Source: Trametes villosa | Taxonomy: Eukaryota > Basidiomycota > Agaricomycetes > Polyporales > Polyporaceae | Assembly (NCBI GenBank): GCA_002964805.2 | Contig: PUDQ02000113.1 | Span: forward strand, 744,001-808,000 | Length of the DNA stretch: 64,000 bases | Reading direction: 5' to 3' | In this document: in pieces, positions 1 through 10,559 of the stretch | Layout of the letters: each line of letters opens with the position of its first letter | Position numbering within the stretch: position 1 is the stretch's first letter | The notes under the pieces: generated by a model | What the model was told of the DNA's origin: nothing | Database searches by the model: none | The model's input: only the letters and a program-made list of their open reading frames with translations | Translations under genes and position numbers: made by a program

Positions 1-283
1 GTATTCACCCTCGTCCCCCGCGCGCTCACTGTCGACGTCGCCGCTCGGGCCCGCCGTTCCGCCGCCAAGGCTGCTTCGGCCACATCCGCAGGGGATCCGG
101 GTGGACGAGGTGGGGTACGGGGAGTGCGGGCTGTGCCGGGGGCCGCTAGCGAACGCGACGGCGTTTCCGTCTGGGTATGTGTTCTGCTACGGGTGCGCAC
201 ACGAGCAGGTGGAGGGGCATGGGCGGTGCCCTGTGACGCTGTTGCCGGCGCGGATGTGGCAGCTGAGGAAAATCCTGGTGTAG
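1..283 (+). CDS. PEX12: Peroxin-12 (PEX12), C-terminal end only
   Basis: Partial gene cut by the left window edge; the open frame runs from base 2 to a TAG at 281-283. The last ~60 residues form the C-terminal RING-like domain of Pex12: CGLC, then SGYVFCYGC, then a CPVT motif close to the C-terminus. Pex12 is a peroxisomal membrane ubiquitin-ligase subunit that works with Pex2 and Pex10 to recycle the import receptor Pex5. The spacing of the cysteines and the FCYGC motif match the family, whose RING is known to lack some zinc ligands. A Pro-rich linker (PPPRLLRPHPQGI) precedes it, as in other Pex12 proteins. The rest of the gene lies outside the window. Identification rests on this short piece, so it is good but not absolute. 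Confidence 0.82.
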   Translation, partial: YSPSSPARSLSTSPLGPAVPPPRLLRPHPQGIRVDEVGYGECGLCRGPLANATAFPSGYVFCYGCAHEQVEGHGRCPVTLLPARMWQLRKILV

Positions 284-291
284 CGTCCCAA

Positions 292-721
292 TGGATGACT
301 TCCCGTAAGGATCTAGAAATTTAGAATCGGTTCTAAATCGTTGGAGCGCCTGGATATGGCAAGTGTGCCGAGATACCGAGAGAGATTCAAGGTACGCCGG
401 AGGGGCTGCCGAGTTCTAAACGCAAGAGGCGCCCAAAATCTAGAGAGGGGGGTCGACCCCCCCTTCTAAACCTCTAGACGCGCCGTAGACCACGGAACAG
501 GAAGGAGACGGGCGCTTAACCGCCGAAAGAGGCATGTTTTTGGTGGGTGCCATCACAGAAATGCCATTTGCGTCGACCCACGCGGAGATGAGTCAGCGTG
601 CCGAGCGGTCCCTCCCTTCGGGCGCTTCAGTGGCTCGCGTTCAGAGCCCGCTCGAGATCCGCCATCAGATGTGGATTTAGGATCGCTCCTAGATTTCTAA
701 ATCCTTACGGGAAGTCATCCA
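292..721. mobile_element. MITE-like inverted-repeat element in the PEX12 3' flank
   Basis: Two inverted ends about 35 bp long face each other: bases from 292 read TGGATGACTTCCCGTAAGGA, and the reverse complement ending at 721 begins with the same 20 bases. Similarity then continues through a CTAGAAAT/TTAGAAAT-like stretch. The 430-bp body has no plausible transposase. Inside are further copies of a TTCTAAA/TTTAGAA motif and a perfect palindrome near 446-461. The element starts 8 bp after the PEX12 stop codon, so it probably lies in that gene's 3' UTR or terminator. No clear target-site duplication is visible, so the superfamily is unassigned. Confidence 0.7.
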
Positions 722-1035
722 ATATGATGTCGACGATTGAACGCACGTTCGTCCGATCTGATGTGCCGCGACCCGCGCTGTCGGGGCGATAATCGAGATG
801 CGCGGGCGAGCGAGCGATCTGTCCATATATGGGTGCACGTGGGTGGGCGACTGCTTCTGCGCTCGCGCAAATACTCGGCCTTGTCCCGGACGGCCAATGG
901 GTCCCCACCGCAGGCCGACTCGACCTCGCCGTTGCCTCGCTTCCACCGCATACACCTCCTCGCGCCCCGCTAGCTCCCACCGCCATGAAGGTCCTCTTCC
1001 CCGCACTCTTCCCCCCGCGCCCCCGCTGAACGCAC
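722..1035. other. Spacer upstream of the SPX-ankyrin gene
   Basis: About 310 bp between the inverted-repeat element and the next start codon. It is GC-rich with a pyrimidine-rich stretch just before the ATG (CTCTTCCCCGCACTCTTCCC), as expected for a 5' UTR/core promoter. No gene or recognisable TATA box is seen. Confidence 0.5.
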
Positions 1036-4000
1036 ATGCAGTTCGGCAAGCAAATCCAGGCCGAACAGGTCCCCGGGTGGTCCGCCTACTACCTCGACTA
1101 CAAGGCTCTGAAGAAGATCATCTCCGCCCTTACCGCGAATAGGCCGCCGGCAGAGGCCGTCGCGTTCACACCCCCGAGCAATGTACGTATCTGCGCGCAT
1201 CCTACTACGCAAAGACGCGTCCAGTCTCGGCTCTCTGGCTAGCTCCGAAGTTACGCGTGTCTAGTCAAACGAGGGGTCGGTCACTACTACCCCGCACGCG
1301 TCGGTGACCCGGTGGCTGTAGAGTTAGCTAAAGCTAGCGTCGGGTCCTTGCAGAACCTACGGAATGCAATCTCACGTCATTCTACAGGACCCCATGCCGA
1401 CGGACGAGCCTCCATTATACGCCGCACTAGGCCAGGATGACGAGCGAGGGCCAAGCTTTCAGGCGCACAAGGCTGCATTCTTCTTCAAGTTGGAGCGGGA
1501 GCTGGAGAAGGTCCGATATCGCCCTCCCCCATTCCCCCCGGGCGCTGATGATGCCGCGCGCATAGATCAACGCGTTCTACCTGGAAAAGGAGGCCGAACT
1601 CAAGCTGCGCCTCGAGACGCTGCTCTCCAAGCGACGCGCGGCCGCCATGCGCGTCATGCCGGACCTGCTCGACGACGCGACGAAGAACCACGTCGAATGG
1701 AGTGCCGTCGAGGAGGGCTTCCGGCTGCTGGAGCGAGATATCGGGAAGCTGCAGGTAGATGCTAACGCCTGCGTCTCGCCGAGCTCATCATACACACCTC
1801 CCGCCTCTCCAGCAATTCGTTGAGATCAACGGCATGGGCTTCCGGAAGATCCTCAAGAAATGGGATAAGCGCTCCCGGTCGACCACGAAGGAGCTCTACC
1901 TCGCTCGTCAGGTCGAAGTGCAGCCAGTGTTCAACCGCCAGGTCCGTGTATGCTGTCGCGTGCCCCGTGAGGAAATGCTTGACATTTTCTTACTTGGCGT
2001 AGCTCATTTCCGAACTCGCGGACACTGTTGCGGCATGTTTACTGGACATCACGGACCTCTCCGTCGGCCTTGGGAACGAGCTTGCCGTAGCCGAGGACGT
2101 CATCCTGAGCCACCAGCTCAACATCGATCGCAGCGTGCAGATGGCCCCCTTCTATGACCTCGAGAGCAACCTCCGCAAGGCGGTCGCCGACAAGGACGCG
2201 TCTTCGATTCGCGATCTGGTGCGCTACTCGGATTCACTAGCTCAGTCTCGAGAGGCCCGCAACCATGTCACCCGCATTCTCTGGAAAGCCGTTATCGACG
2301 CCCCACAAGAAATAGCGGACCTCATCCTTGCGTCAACCGTGTCTCCGTTCGACTACACGTTTGTCGACGACATCAACGGGCGTACCTGCTTACACGAGGC
2401 GGCTATCGCTGGTCTCATCCGGCTCGTCGACCTCTGTCTAGCTGGAGGAGTGCAGAAGGACAAAACCGACGCGTACGGGCGTTCCGCGCTCCACTATGCC
2501 GCCATGCACGGGCACGGCGCCGTCTGTCAGAGGCTCATCCAAGTCGGGCTCCCTCCCAATGTCGTCGACGTGGACAATTGCACTCCCCTCATATATGCGA
2601 CACTCAAGGGCTGTGTGGTCTGTGTCAAGGCGCTCCTTGAGAACGGCCATGTCTCCGTTAGGACGCCGGGCGCAAATACAGACCTGATGCCTCTCTCGCT
2701 CGCAGCGCGCGCCGGTCATCTGGAGGTCGTCGTTCTTCTGCTAGACTACGGAGCTCCCAGCCTGCCGAACACCAACGGCGAGTACCCCATCCACCTTGCC
2801 GCGCAAGAGGGCCACGCGGACGTGTGTCGCATTCTCGCGCGCCAGGAGGGCTGGGACGTGCCGGACAAGTACAACGAGTGGACACCGCCCTTCCACGCCG
2901 CGCGATATGGCCGAGATTCTTGTTTGCAGGTTCTGCTCGAGGTCGGCTGCCGCATCAACGTCGTCGATGAGTCGGGGAACTCGCCGATGTACTATGCCGC
3001 GTGGTATGGCCACCGGAATTGTGTGACGCTACTAGTCGACGCTGCCAACCGAGCGCAGGCCGCTCAGCCGTCCTCGTCTCGCTCATCTTCCCTCACCGAC
3101 ACTCAGAGGTCCACCGGTACCGATCCTGACATCGACGCCATCCCTTCTCTCTACCTTCCGCCACCCATGATGCCGTATCGTGTCTACGGACATAATTACC
3201 TGGACAAGACGGCGCTAATTCAGGTCACCATCGGGCATCTTACGACGAGCTACGGCACTAGCGGTACACAGCCGTCGTCCGCCGTGCGCCTCCGGCATCC
3301 ACTCGCAGGTCCCCAGTATGACGATCGACATCTGCACGCCTCCCCGCTGCTCAAGCTCGTCATGACGGCGACCCCGGTCGTCACCTCCGCTCCGTACAGC
3401 ATCCCCCTTCCTATCCGCGACCAGAAGATCGTGTTCACGTTCCAGGTCTCCTCGCCGGACGCGCTCTCGTTAGAGTTCTCGTTGTACCCGAACTTTGGGA
3501 CAAAAACGATTGGCCGCGCTACCGCGCTCCCGTCGCTGTTCCAGACGATCCAGAACAGCCAGCCGTTCACGCTTCCTATCTTGGACCCTCGGTTACATGT
3601 AATTGGCGAGGTACGATTTTTCTATCCTCAGTGATCTCCTAGATGCTAATCCCCTGCGAAGGTCTCGTTCGAGGTCAACGTAATATCCCCCTTCAACGGG
3701 GTCAAGCTTGAGATCGGAGGGGCGGTGGAGACATACTGGAAGTCGCTTGCGATGCCTGTACCGAGTGGTAGTGCGAAGATCCTGCCTCCCCGAGCGCCCC
3801 AGTACGGGCGGCCGCTCGGCTCCGCGCAGACGTCCCCGTCGAACCCGACGCTCGCGATGGCCTCCGGGCACTCGCTCACGCACTCGTCCGTCACGGGGAG
3901 CTACATCTACGTGACCGTGCAGGTCACCCGCGACCTCCACCCGGTCATCTTCGCGGGCTGGCAGTTGCCGGATGATCAGTACGAGCTCGGCGTGGCCGAC

Positions 4001-4910
4001 GTCACCCTCGCGCAGTTCCGGTCGCTCGCGGCGCGGCTGGGGCGTGGCGGCGCCGTGCCTGACGCCGCGTCCGCATCCCCATCGGCGTGGGCGCGATGGA
4101 TCTCGTCGTCGATGATCACTTTCCAGGAGCTATTTAGGGTATGTGCACACCGCCGTCGGGGTTCGCCCGTTCGCACGATGCTCACCAGGGCCGTCCCAGA
4201 TCGTCCCGCCGTCGTTCGGCGTGTGTGTCGAGATCGCGTACGCGCCGCTCAGGGTCAGGCGGCGACACTCGCTGCGGCACCAGCTCGACTGCAATGATGT
4301 CGTCAACTCCGTCCTGCGCACGGTTTACGACACCTCGTCGCTCGAGGGACAGATGGGGCGCCGCCCGGTCGTCTTTACGTCCTTCTCGCCCGACGTCTGT
4401 GCGGCCCTGAACTGGAAACAGCCGAACTGTACGTGACCCTCATCTCCCCGCGTTCTCCCGTCTACGGGTTACTAAATGCTTCTACATAGACCCCGTGTTC
4501 CTCGCGTCGCAGTGTGGCGAGAAGAGCCGCGCGCCCCCAAGCGCGACCGCGCTCGACATCGACGACGTGCACGACTACCGGCTGTGGAGCCTCGACGCGG
4601 CGGTAGAGTTCAGCAAGCTGAACAACCTTCTCGGCGTGATCCTCGACGCCGGGCTGCTGGTGCGTGTTTTAGGCTTTCGCCGTGTGCGCCGTGCTGATAC
4701 TGCGGCGCCGCCCAGGCACGCGTGCCGTCACTCATCCAGGGCGTCAAGGACTTCGGGCTGCTCGTCGGGACGTTCGGGCTGCGGGAGGAGCTCGAGCGGC
4801 TGCCGTCCGCGGCGGGCGCGGGTGCGGACGCGAACGGGGTCGACGCGGCGCTGCACGACGGCGTGCTCACGTACTTCAACCACGGCAAGCGCGGGCTGCA
4901 GGGGCTATAG
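1036..4910 (+). CDS. PHO81: SPX-ankyrin-GDPD phosphate regulator, PHO81/NUC-2 type
   Basis: The start MQFGKQIQAEQVPGWSAYYL is a classic SPX N-terminus (inositol-pyrophosphate/phosphate sensing). The SPX domain is split over exons near 1036-1182, 1423-1509, 1568-1755 and 1813-1941, and includes KILKKWDK. One large exon (about 2010-3611) carries about six ankyrin repeats (motifs such as GRSALHYAAMHGHG and GYEYPIHLAAQEGH-like units). Exons from 3661, 4200, 4490 and 4715 encode a GDPD-like C-terminus ending YFNHGKRGLQGL. In yeast and Neurospora this architecture inhibits the Pho85 cyclin-kinase pair under phosphate starvation. I see no His-Arg-Gly GDPD catalytic motif, which fits the regulatory (non-enzymatic) role. 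Roughly 1,050-1,100 residues with about eight short introns. Confidence 0.88.
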
Positions 4911-5100
4911 AGCGAGCGCGCACGCGCGGTGTATCAATAGCGCAGGGGCGGGCACGGTACCGGTGTTGCGGGCATTATCCTTATGTGTATTTCGAATTAG
5001 TCGACGGCGTCGCGCCGTATCTAGTACTACAACATAGAAGTCTTCCGAAATAGCAAATGTATACCAAGTACGAAATCGAATATTTTGCGGGGTGTTTGAG

Positions 5101-7698
5101 TTACACTGAGGCGTGGTACATGGCAGCGTACCGCCCGTTCCGCGCGAGCAACTCCTGGTGCGATCCGAACTCGGTGATTGTCTGTACGTTGGGGGTCAGC
5201 GACTTGACACAGGACTGGAGCACACGAACTCCGGTGAGTACTTACGCCGTTCTCCATCATCGCTATTTTGTCTGCGCGGCGCGCCGTAGAGAGCCGGTGC
5301 GTGATAAAGACGACCGTCTTCGTCCGGTTACCATCGGTATCGCGCGAGATCTGCTCAACCGTGTCAAAGAAGTGCTTCTGGGCGTGCGCGTCGAGCGACG
5401 ACGTCTGCTCGGGGAAGACCGTCAGCCGGAACCTCCGTCAGCCGGAGCGCGCGATGCAGCTACGTACCGGCTCGTCAAACGCCAACAACTCCACCTCCGG
5501 TCGGCTTGCACGCATGAACGCTCGGGAAATCGCGATCCGCTGCCACTGTAAGACATGTCAGAGGCAGCGCCGTGACGTCAGGACTTTGCGGACGCACCTC
5601 TCCCCCGGATAGCCCGTGCGGCTTGCGGGCCGCGGCGCCCCCGCCGAACGCCTCGCAGCCACCGTGGTACGCCGTGTCCCCATCGAGCGTCGTGCGTACG
5701 CCGTCTGGGAGCGCACGCACGAGCGCGTCCGCCCCGGCGAGTTCTAGCGCGGTGCCGAGTGCGCCGGCGTCGTGCATGTCGGGCACGAAGCCGACGCCGA
5801 CGTTGCGCTGCACGCTCGTGCTGAAGCGCGCGAAGCCCTGGAAGACGGCGGAGGTGCGCGCGTGCAGGTCTGCGGGAAGAAGCGTGCGCACGGAGGTCCC
5901 GTTCAGGTGGATGGAGCCGCTGTCGAAGTCGAAGATGCGCAGGAGCACTTTAGCGAGCGTCGTTTTGCCTGAGCGGAAGTGAGCGGGCGAATTGGCCAGG
6001 GGGAGGGTATGTGGATGCTTACCGGAGCCATTGCAGCCGACGATGGCCACCGTCTCGCCGGCGCCGATGGAGAGCGAGACGTCTCGAAGACTGGGCTGGT
6101 TGTTGCCCGGATAGGTGAAGAAGACATCCCTACCGAGGACGTAAGTGCCCGATAGGAGGCCGGAAGCACAGCACACTCACCTGATCTCTATGGCCGCGCC
6201 GCCCGGAGAGGGCCGATAGGGGACCGCGCACTCAGCGGCAGGCTCCAGCCGAGGTTTGAGCTGGGTTGCCGCACAGAATGCGCCCATCAAGAACACCCCT
6301 TGGAAGGCCATCCGGAGAGTTTGTACCAGCGCTCCCGCGGCGAGGAACAGACTCTGCAGGGTGTTGCGATACAGCGTGAATGCGCCGAGGGAAGAGGGTG
6401 ACGAGTTGAGCACGAAGAGCACCGGGATCTTCCAAAAACATCAGGCCTCCGTGGGTACGCGAAGAGACCATGGTACTTACGTGCTCGAAAGCCGAGAACG
6501 CCCCGGACAGGTATATTTGGGATAGGAGCCGGGAGGGTAGGTCCCGCTCGCCGTTTTCGTGGCGACGCTCGAGGTTCAGCAGCGTCTGCCTGGCTCGCCC
6601 CCAAGCCTGCAAGATCCACGGCGCTAGGCCGAAGAGCATGACTTCGGGGCGGTACGCTTCGCTGTGGGCGAGATGGCGCATGGCTTCCTGTTTTGCGGTT
6701 AGACGCGCTTCTAACCGAGATGCGCGGGTGTCCCAAGGCTTTGGGGCGCCACCGGAAGAAGAAAGCAGGGATGGAAGGGCAGAAAGCGCGACGGACAGGA
6801 ATATTATGGACAACGGCGTAGTACCGAACGTTAACGTAGATAGGATCCATAGGTGTGTCAACAGTTCAGAAAAGAGGGTGATGATGCGCATGAAGTCCAG
6901 TGGCGAGAATAGTCCGAAAGACGAGAAGCCACTGAAGGAACGAACGAAGATGTCGGCCTCTTGCAGGAGATCGCGCACGGTAGGGTCCGAGAGGGTAGGG
7001 ACGTCTGGGCGAAGCCGGTACTCTAGCTGTGCCCGCTCCACGAGGAAACGCGCGGAAGCGTGGACGGTATTCTCATTAGATGACCTGGATGATGTTCGTC
7101 AGGGCGGCATGACGTCGATGTGGCCCACTTACGCTATACTATCGACCACAGTCTCGCATCCCATCCGTAGCAGCTCCACTGTGCCATACCTCAGGAGCTG
7201 AGATACGGCAAAGTTGCCGGAAAGGATGGATTTTTGCACCTGAACTCCATATACTGTGAGGCTCGTGTCAGGTCGGTGGAAGTATTCTCGGCTTACCTCA
7301 TCGATGATCAGAGCATGCGAGTAGCCTCGGAAGGCAGGAAATGCCCCCCGAAGCAAATCGACGGCGACCATGAACGATATTCTGTATGGGTGGATCTGCC
7401 ATAGTTGGCGGAGAATATCGAGTGCGCACTGCTTAGACAGTTCACAGGCTAAGACCGCGTTCCGGTACGTCAGCGGACGCTGTCCGCCCGGTGGCAATAA
7501 ATTCCCAGGATTTTGCGGGTGCTGCCGAGATAAAGACCACAGTGAATGGACGTCCCCTTGGCGACGGCTAGCCTCCGCATGCTGATCCGGTGCAGCATTT
7601 TTCGCAGGAACGGAGGCGGGGGAGCGGATAAAAAATGCGGGGAAAGTCACTGGGAGGGTAGCGGCGTTAAATATCAGCGAGCTCAGGGAGTGGGGCAT
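5101..7698 (-). CDS. ABC half-transporter (one membrane domain plus one ATPase domain)
   Basis: Read on the minus strand from an ATG at 7698 to TAA at 5101-5103 through several short introns. The first half has hydrophobic segments (for example around LFSELLTHLWILSTLTFG, near 6840) and no catalytic motifs. The second half is a complete nucleotide-binding domain: Walker A GCNGSGKT (split by an intron at about 5970-6025), a Q-loop in AVFQGFARF, signature LSGGE just before an intron at about 5540-5610, Walker B LLAFDEP, and H-loop VFITHRLS. Order TMD-NBD and about 650 residues suggest an MsbA/HlyB-like exporter half-molecule working as a dimer. Substrate and membrane cannot be told. A TATATA box lies about 50 bp upstream of the ATG. 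Confidence 0.82.
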
Positions 7699-7746
7699 GC
7701 TGACCGTGCAGCAGGAAGGGGGGCGGACGAGCAGGATTCTCCGGGG

Positions 7747-7752
7747 TATATA
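7747..7752 (-). promoter_or_regulatory. TATA box of the ABC transporter gene
   Basis: TATATA about 50 bp upstream of the ATG at 7698 on the minus strand. The hexamer is palindromic, so it could also serve the plus strand, but no plus-strand gene follows. Confidence 0.45.
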
Positions 7753-8927
7753 AGCTCTGTCCAGCGCCGGGGCATGGAGCGATAAATCCCCACGGCCGGC
7801 TCGCTATTGTTGAGCGAGGAGGTTCCGCACTGCGAGATTGGATCGACAGCGCCCTGCTTCATTGCGCGCGGAGACATTTTATGGGAAGCGCGTACCGGCG
7901 GATGGCGGTCGGCGCATGCGGCATAGCGTATGCGGTGCGGGCGTTTGGCGGCACGTCAGAACCTATGAGCAAATGAATGATAGGCAAAATGCGAGATGAA
8001 GGGTTGCCAGCGGACTGCGAGCACACCTGCCATGTATAGCACCTTCAATCGCAGTCGTTCCGGCAGGGCTGACCGCGGACCCATTGATATATCCTCCGGC
8101 GGTGACCAGGAACAGCCGCCGGGCGTAGCCTTTGTCCTTACCCATTTCGGCTACTCTTCTCCCGACGCTAGAAGGAGCTGTTTCGTGCGCTCGGCGCATT
8201 GAGAGAGGCGCTGATTTAGGAGCATATGATGGTGGTTGATGCAGTCTTGGAGTGGCGCTGCGCGCTGGCCAGAAACGAACGATATGTGCAGATTTAGGGC
8301 AGGTGTCGTCATCGCGGAGTTGTGGGTCCAAGTGTGTCTATCCTCTCCTTTAAGCACAGGAACGATTTCAAGATCAGAGTTTGCAACATAAGAGTGGGCT
8401 TAGAAAGTGCACTTGCCACACGTTGTGGATCACATCTGCGAACTGGTCTCCATCGAGACAGAAACAGATGCCCGCGAGGATACTATGTGGGGAATTCGAA
8501 TTCGGAGCCCAGGGGCCGAGTCGTCGTTCTCACATACAACCACGACGAATATCTCCATGCTGAACTCAGAACTAGAGTTCAAGTTGATCAACAGCGGAGA
8601 CGTCAGTGCAGAGGGATGGTCCCAGGCGTAATACCAACGTGTGACCATCTATGGCACGCACCAATGGGCGAAAGAGGTTATGAGTTTCCGCCGTACCTAC
8701 CCGGGCGGCTGGCATCGATGCGCCCAATTCGAAGTCAGCCCAGCGCAGTCAAAAGACGGCGCGCACTTGAGGTATTCCGTTCTGGGGGTGTTACAACTGG
8801 AGGGGTGTGCGGTCAGCCGCACTCAGCCTCCGGCGAATGCCGGTGGCGGACAGTCTGCAGATAAGTATTTCAACCCTTCTCCTTCTCCGATCCCTCTTTT
8901 CCCCCGACCACCATCCTCGCTTACAAG
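7753..8927. other. Stretch with no supportable gene
   Basis: About 1.2 kb upstream of the ABC gene and before the tandem repeat. Open frames up to 180 codons occur on both strands (for example 8407-8631 plus, 8430-8648 minus) but none has a recognisable domain, and they overlap one another. It could hold decayed mobile DNA or a lineage-specific transcript. Confidence 0.4.
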
Positions 8928-9890
8928 GGCCGACGCAATGGTATGCCTCCCCCTCTCTCCACCTACCCTCGCATCGACACTCACACCTCATGTCCTACTC
9001 ACAGCCGTCCTGCCCTTGGCCTGCGCGAGCCACCTCTGGGAGGTGGTTTCTTAAAATCGCAATGGCATACGCGGCGCCCGCCACCCCGACCCATGAGGGC
9101 CCAGGTGTACCTTGAACCCGCGGGTTTGGCAAACGCCTTGAACCCGCAAGGGATCGGCGAATGCTAAATCACATAAGGGGACGGGGTGCACCCCACGCCA
9201 CGTAAGGGATCGGGGCGGCGAGCGCCGCATTGCAGGGCTGAGCCCCTTCAATGTACGTCTTCTTCCTTCTTGAATTGAGCATGGACTGACGTTGTGTCCT
9301 ACAGCGCCGGCCGGGTACATCATCTCGATGGTGGCTCCGTTCGGGGATCGCAGGGGGTAGTGTGCCCTCCTAACCGCCAAGGCCGACGCAAAGGTACGTG
9401 CACACTCCCCTCACCTTGCATCGACGCTCATGCCTCGTGCCCTCCCCCTAGTCGTCGCGCCCTGGTGAGGACGATAACGCTGGCCTTGCCGGCGGTCGTC
9501 CCGGCCCGCGTGAGCCATCGTCTCTCGACGGTGGTCTTCGTAAGTCGCAACGGCCTACGCGGCGCGCACGCCGCCCCGACCCATAAGGGACCGGGTGCGC
9601 CTCGAACCCACGGGTTTGGCTGACGCTTTGAACCCGCAAGGGATCGGCGGATGCTTTGAACCTGTAAGGGGACGGGGTGCACCTCACTCCACATGAGGGA
9701 CACGGGCGGCGTGCGCGCCGCATTGCAGGGCTGAGCCCCCGAGATGTGAGTAGTTTTCTTTGCTGCCCAGGAAAGCGAGCTTGTGCTGATGACGAGTAAT
9801 TGTGTGTTGCAGTGCTGGCCGGATTCGCAATGTCGATGCTATCGACTGCGAGTTCGTCCAGGGGTCGCGGGGGCATCATGCCGACGTAAG
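8928..9890. repeat. Two-unit tandem repeat with conserved intron-like signals
   Basis: Two diverged copies of a unit of about 450-500 bp. Anchors: GGCCGACGCAA at about 8929 and 9381; TACGCGGCGC at about 9069 and 9557; a GCATTGCAGGGCTGAGCCCC block at about 9228 and 9720; CGCCGGCCGG-like sequence at about 9305 and TGCTGGCCGG at 9813. Each copy has two candidate GT-AG introns at matching places on the plus strand: 8941-9004 and 9394-9451, then 9253-9304 and 9746-9812. Between them sit short internal sub-repeats of the form TAAGGGxxCGGGGTGC. No clear long reading frame runs through both units. I do not recognise the family. Confidence 0.65.
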
Positions 9891-10559
9891 GCGTGAGGTG
9901 TGTGCGAACTGAGTGACGGTGCCGGCTTCAACAGCCTTGCATCTCTTAAGCCTAAATATTGCCCCTGCGGTGGCAAACTGAGTTACGCATGAGTGTCGAG
10001 CGTGAGCGAATGATTGAAGTGGCGCACTGTTGGGGTTTTGTCCGAATGATAGTCACATACTCCAGTACTTGCTAGCTGTGCGCCATAGCTCGGACTACGT
10101 AGCAGTTACGAAGTTCTACAGAGCTACGTGCGCCCCGTAGCATCCGAGTGCAATATATCTTCGCTTTCTCGAGGCCATCTATGAGTCGACTTTGCTGGTA
10201 CAAGGCGGCCTTGATGCCCACGGCTCTGGGCGGTGCTAGACTATCGGATAAGTATCGCCAAAAGGACGTACCCTTGCTAGCAACTAGATCTTACGCCACA
10301 TACATATGGCTGAGATATTCCTGAGGCCCTGTGCTCACGCCTGTTTTCCTGCGCCTTCATACACTGTGCGAGAACATGTCTTCCGTCTGTGGGACAGAAG
10401 TGTGGCATTCATGAGAGAGGCGAAAAAGAGTGAATGCAGAGCGAAACAGAGTGTGCAAATCTCAGCGCCTAATTTCTCACCGACTCCGCGCGCCACGGCC
10501 AGGGCGACTTTCAGGCGGTGGCTGTCTCCCGGACCGCATATATTCACACTGCTCTCACC
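9891..10559. other. Intergenic region upstream of GTP cyclohydrolase I
   Basis: About 670 bp, less GC-rich than the genes. A weak TATA-like CATATATTC lies about 20 bp before the next ATG. Open frames beginning at 10306 and 10430 overlap the cyclohydrolase and look like shadows. No independent gene seen. Confidence 0.45.

Noticed and set aside
8430..8648. 72-codon minus-strand frame upstream of the tandem repeat
   Set aside because: No recognised domain, overlapping frames on the other strand and no clear splice partners.
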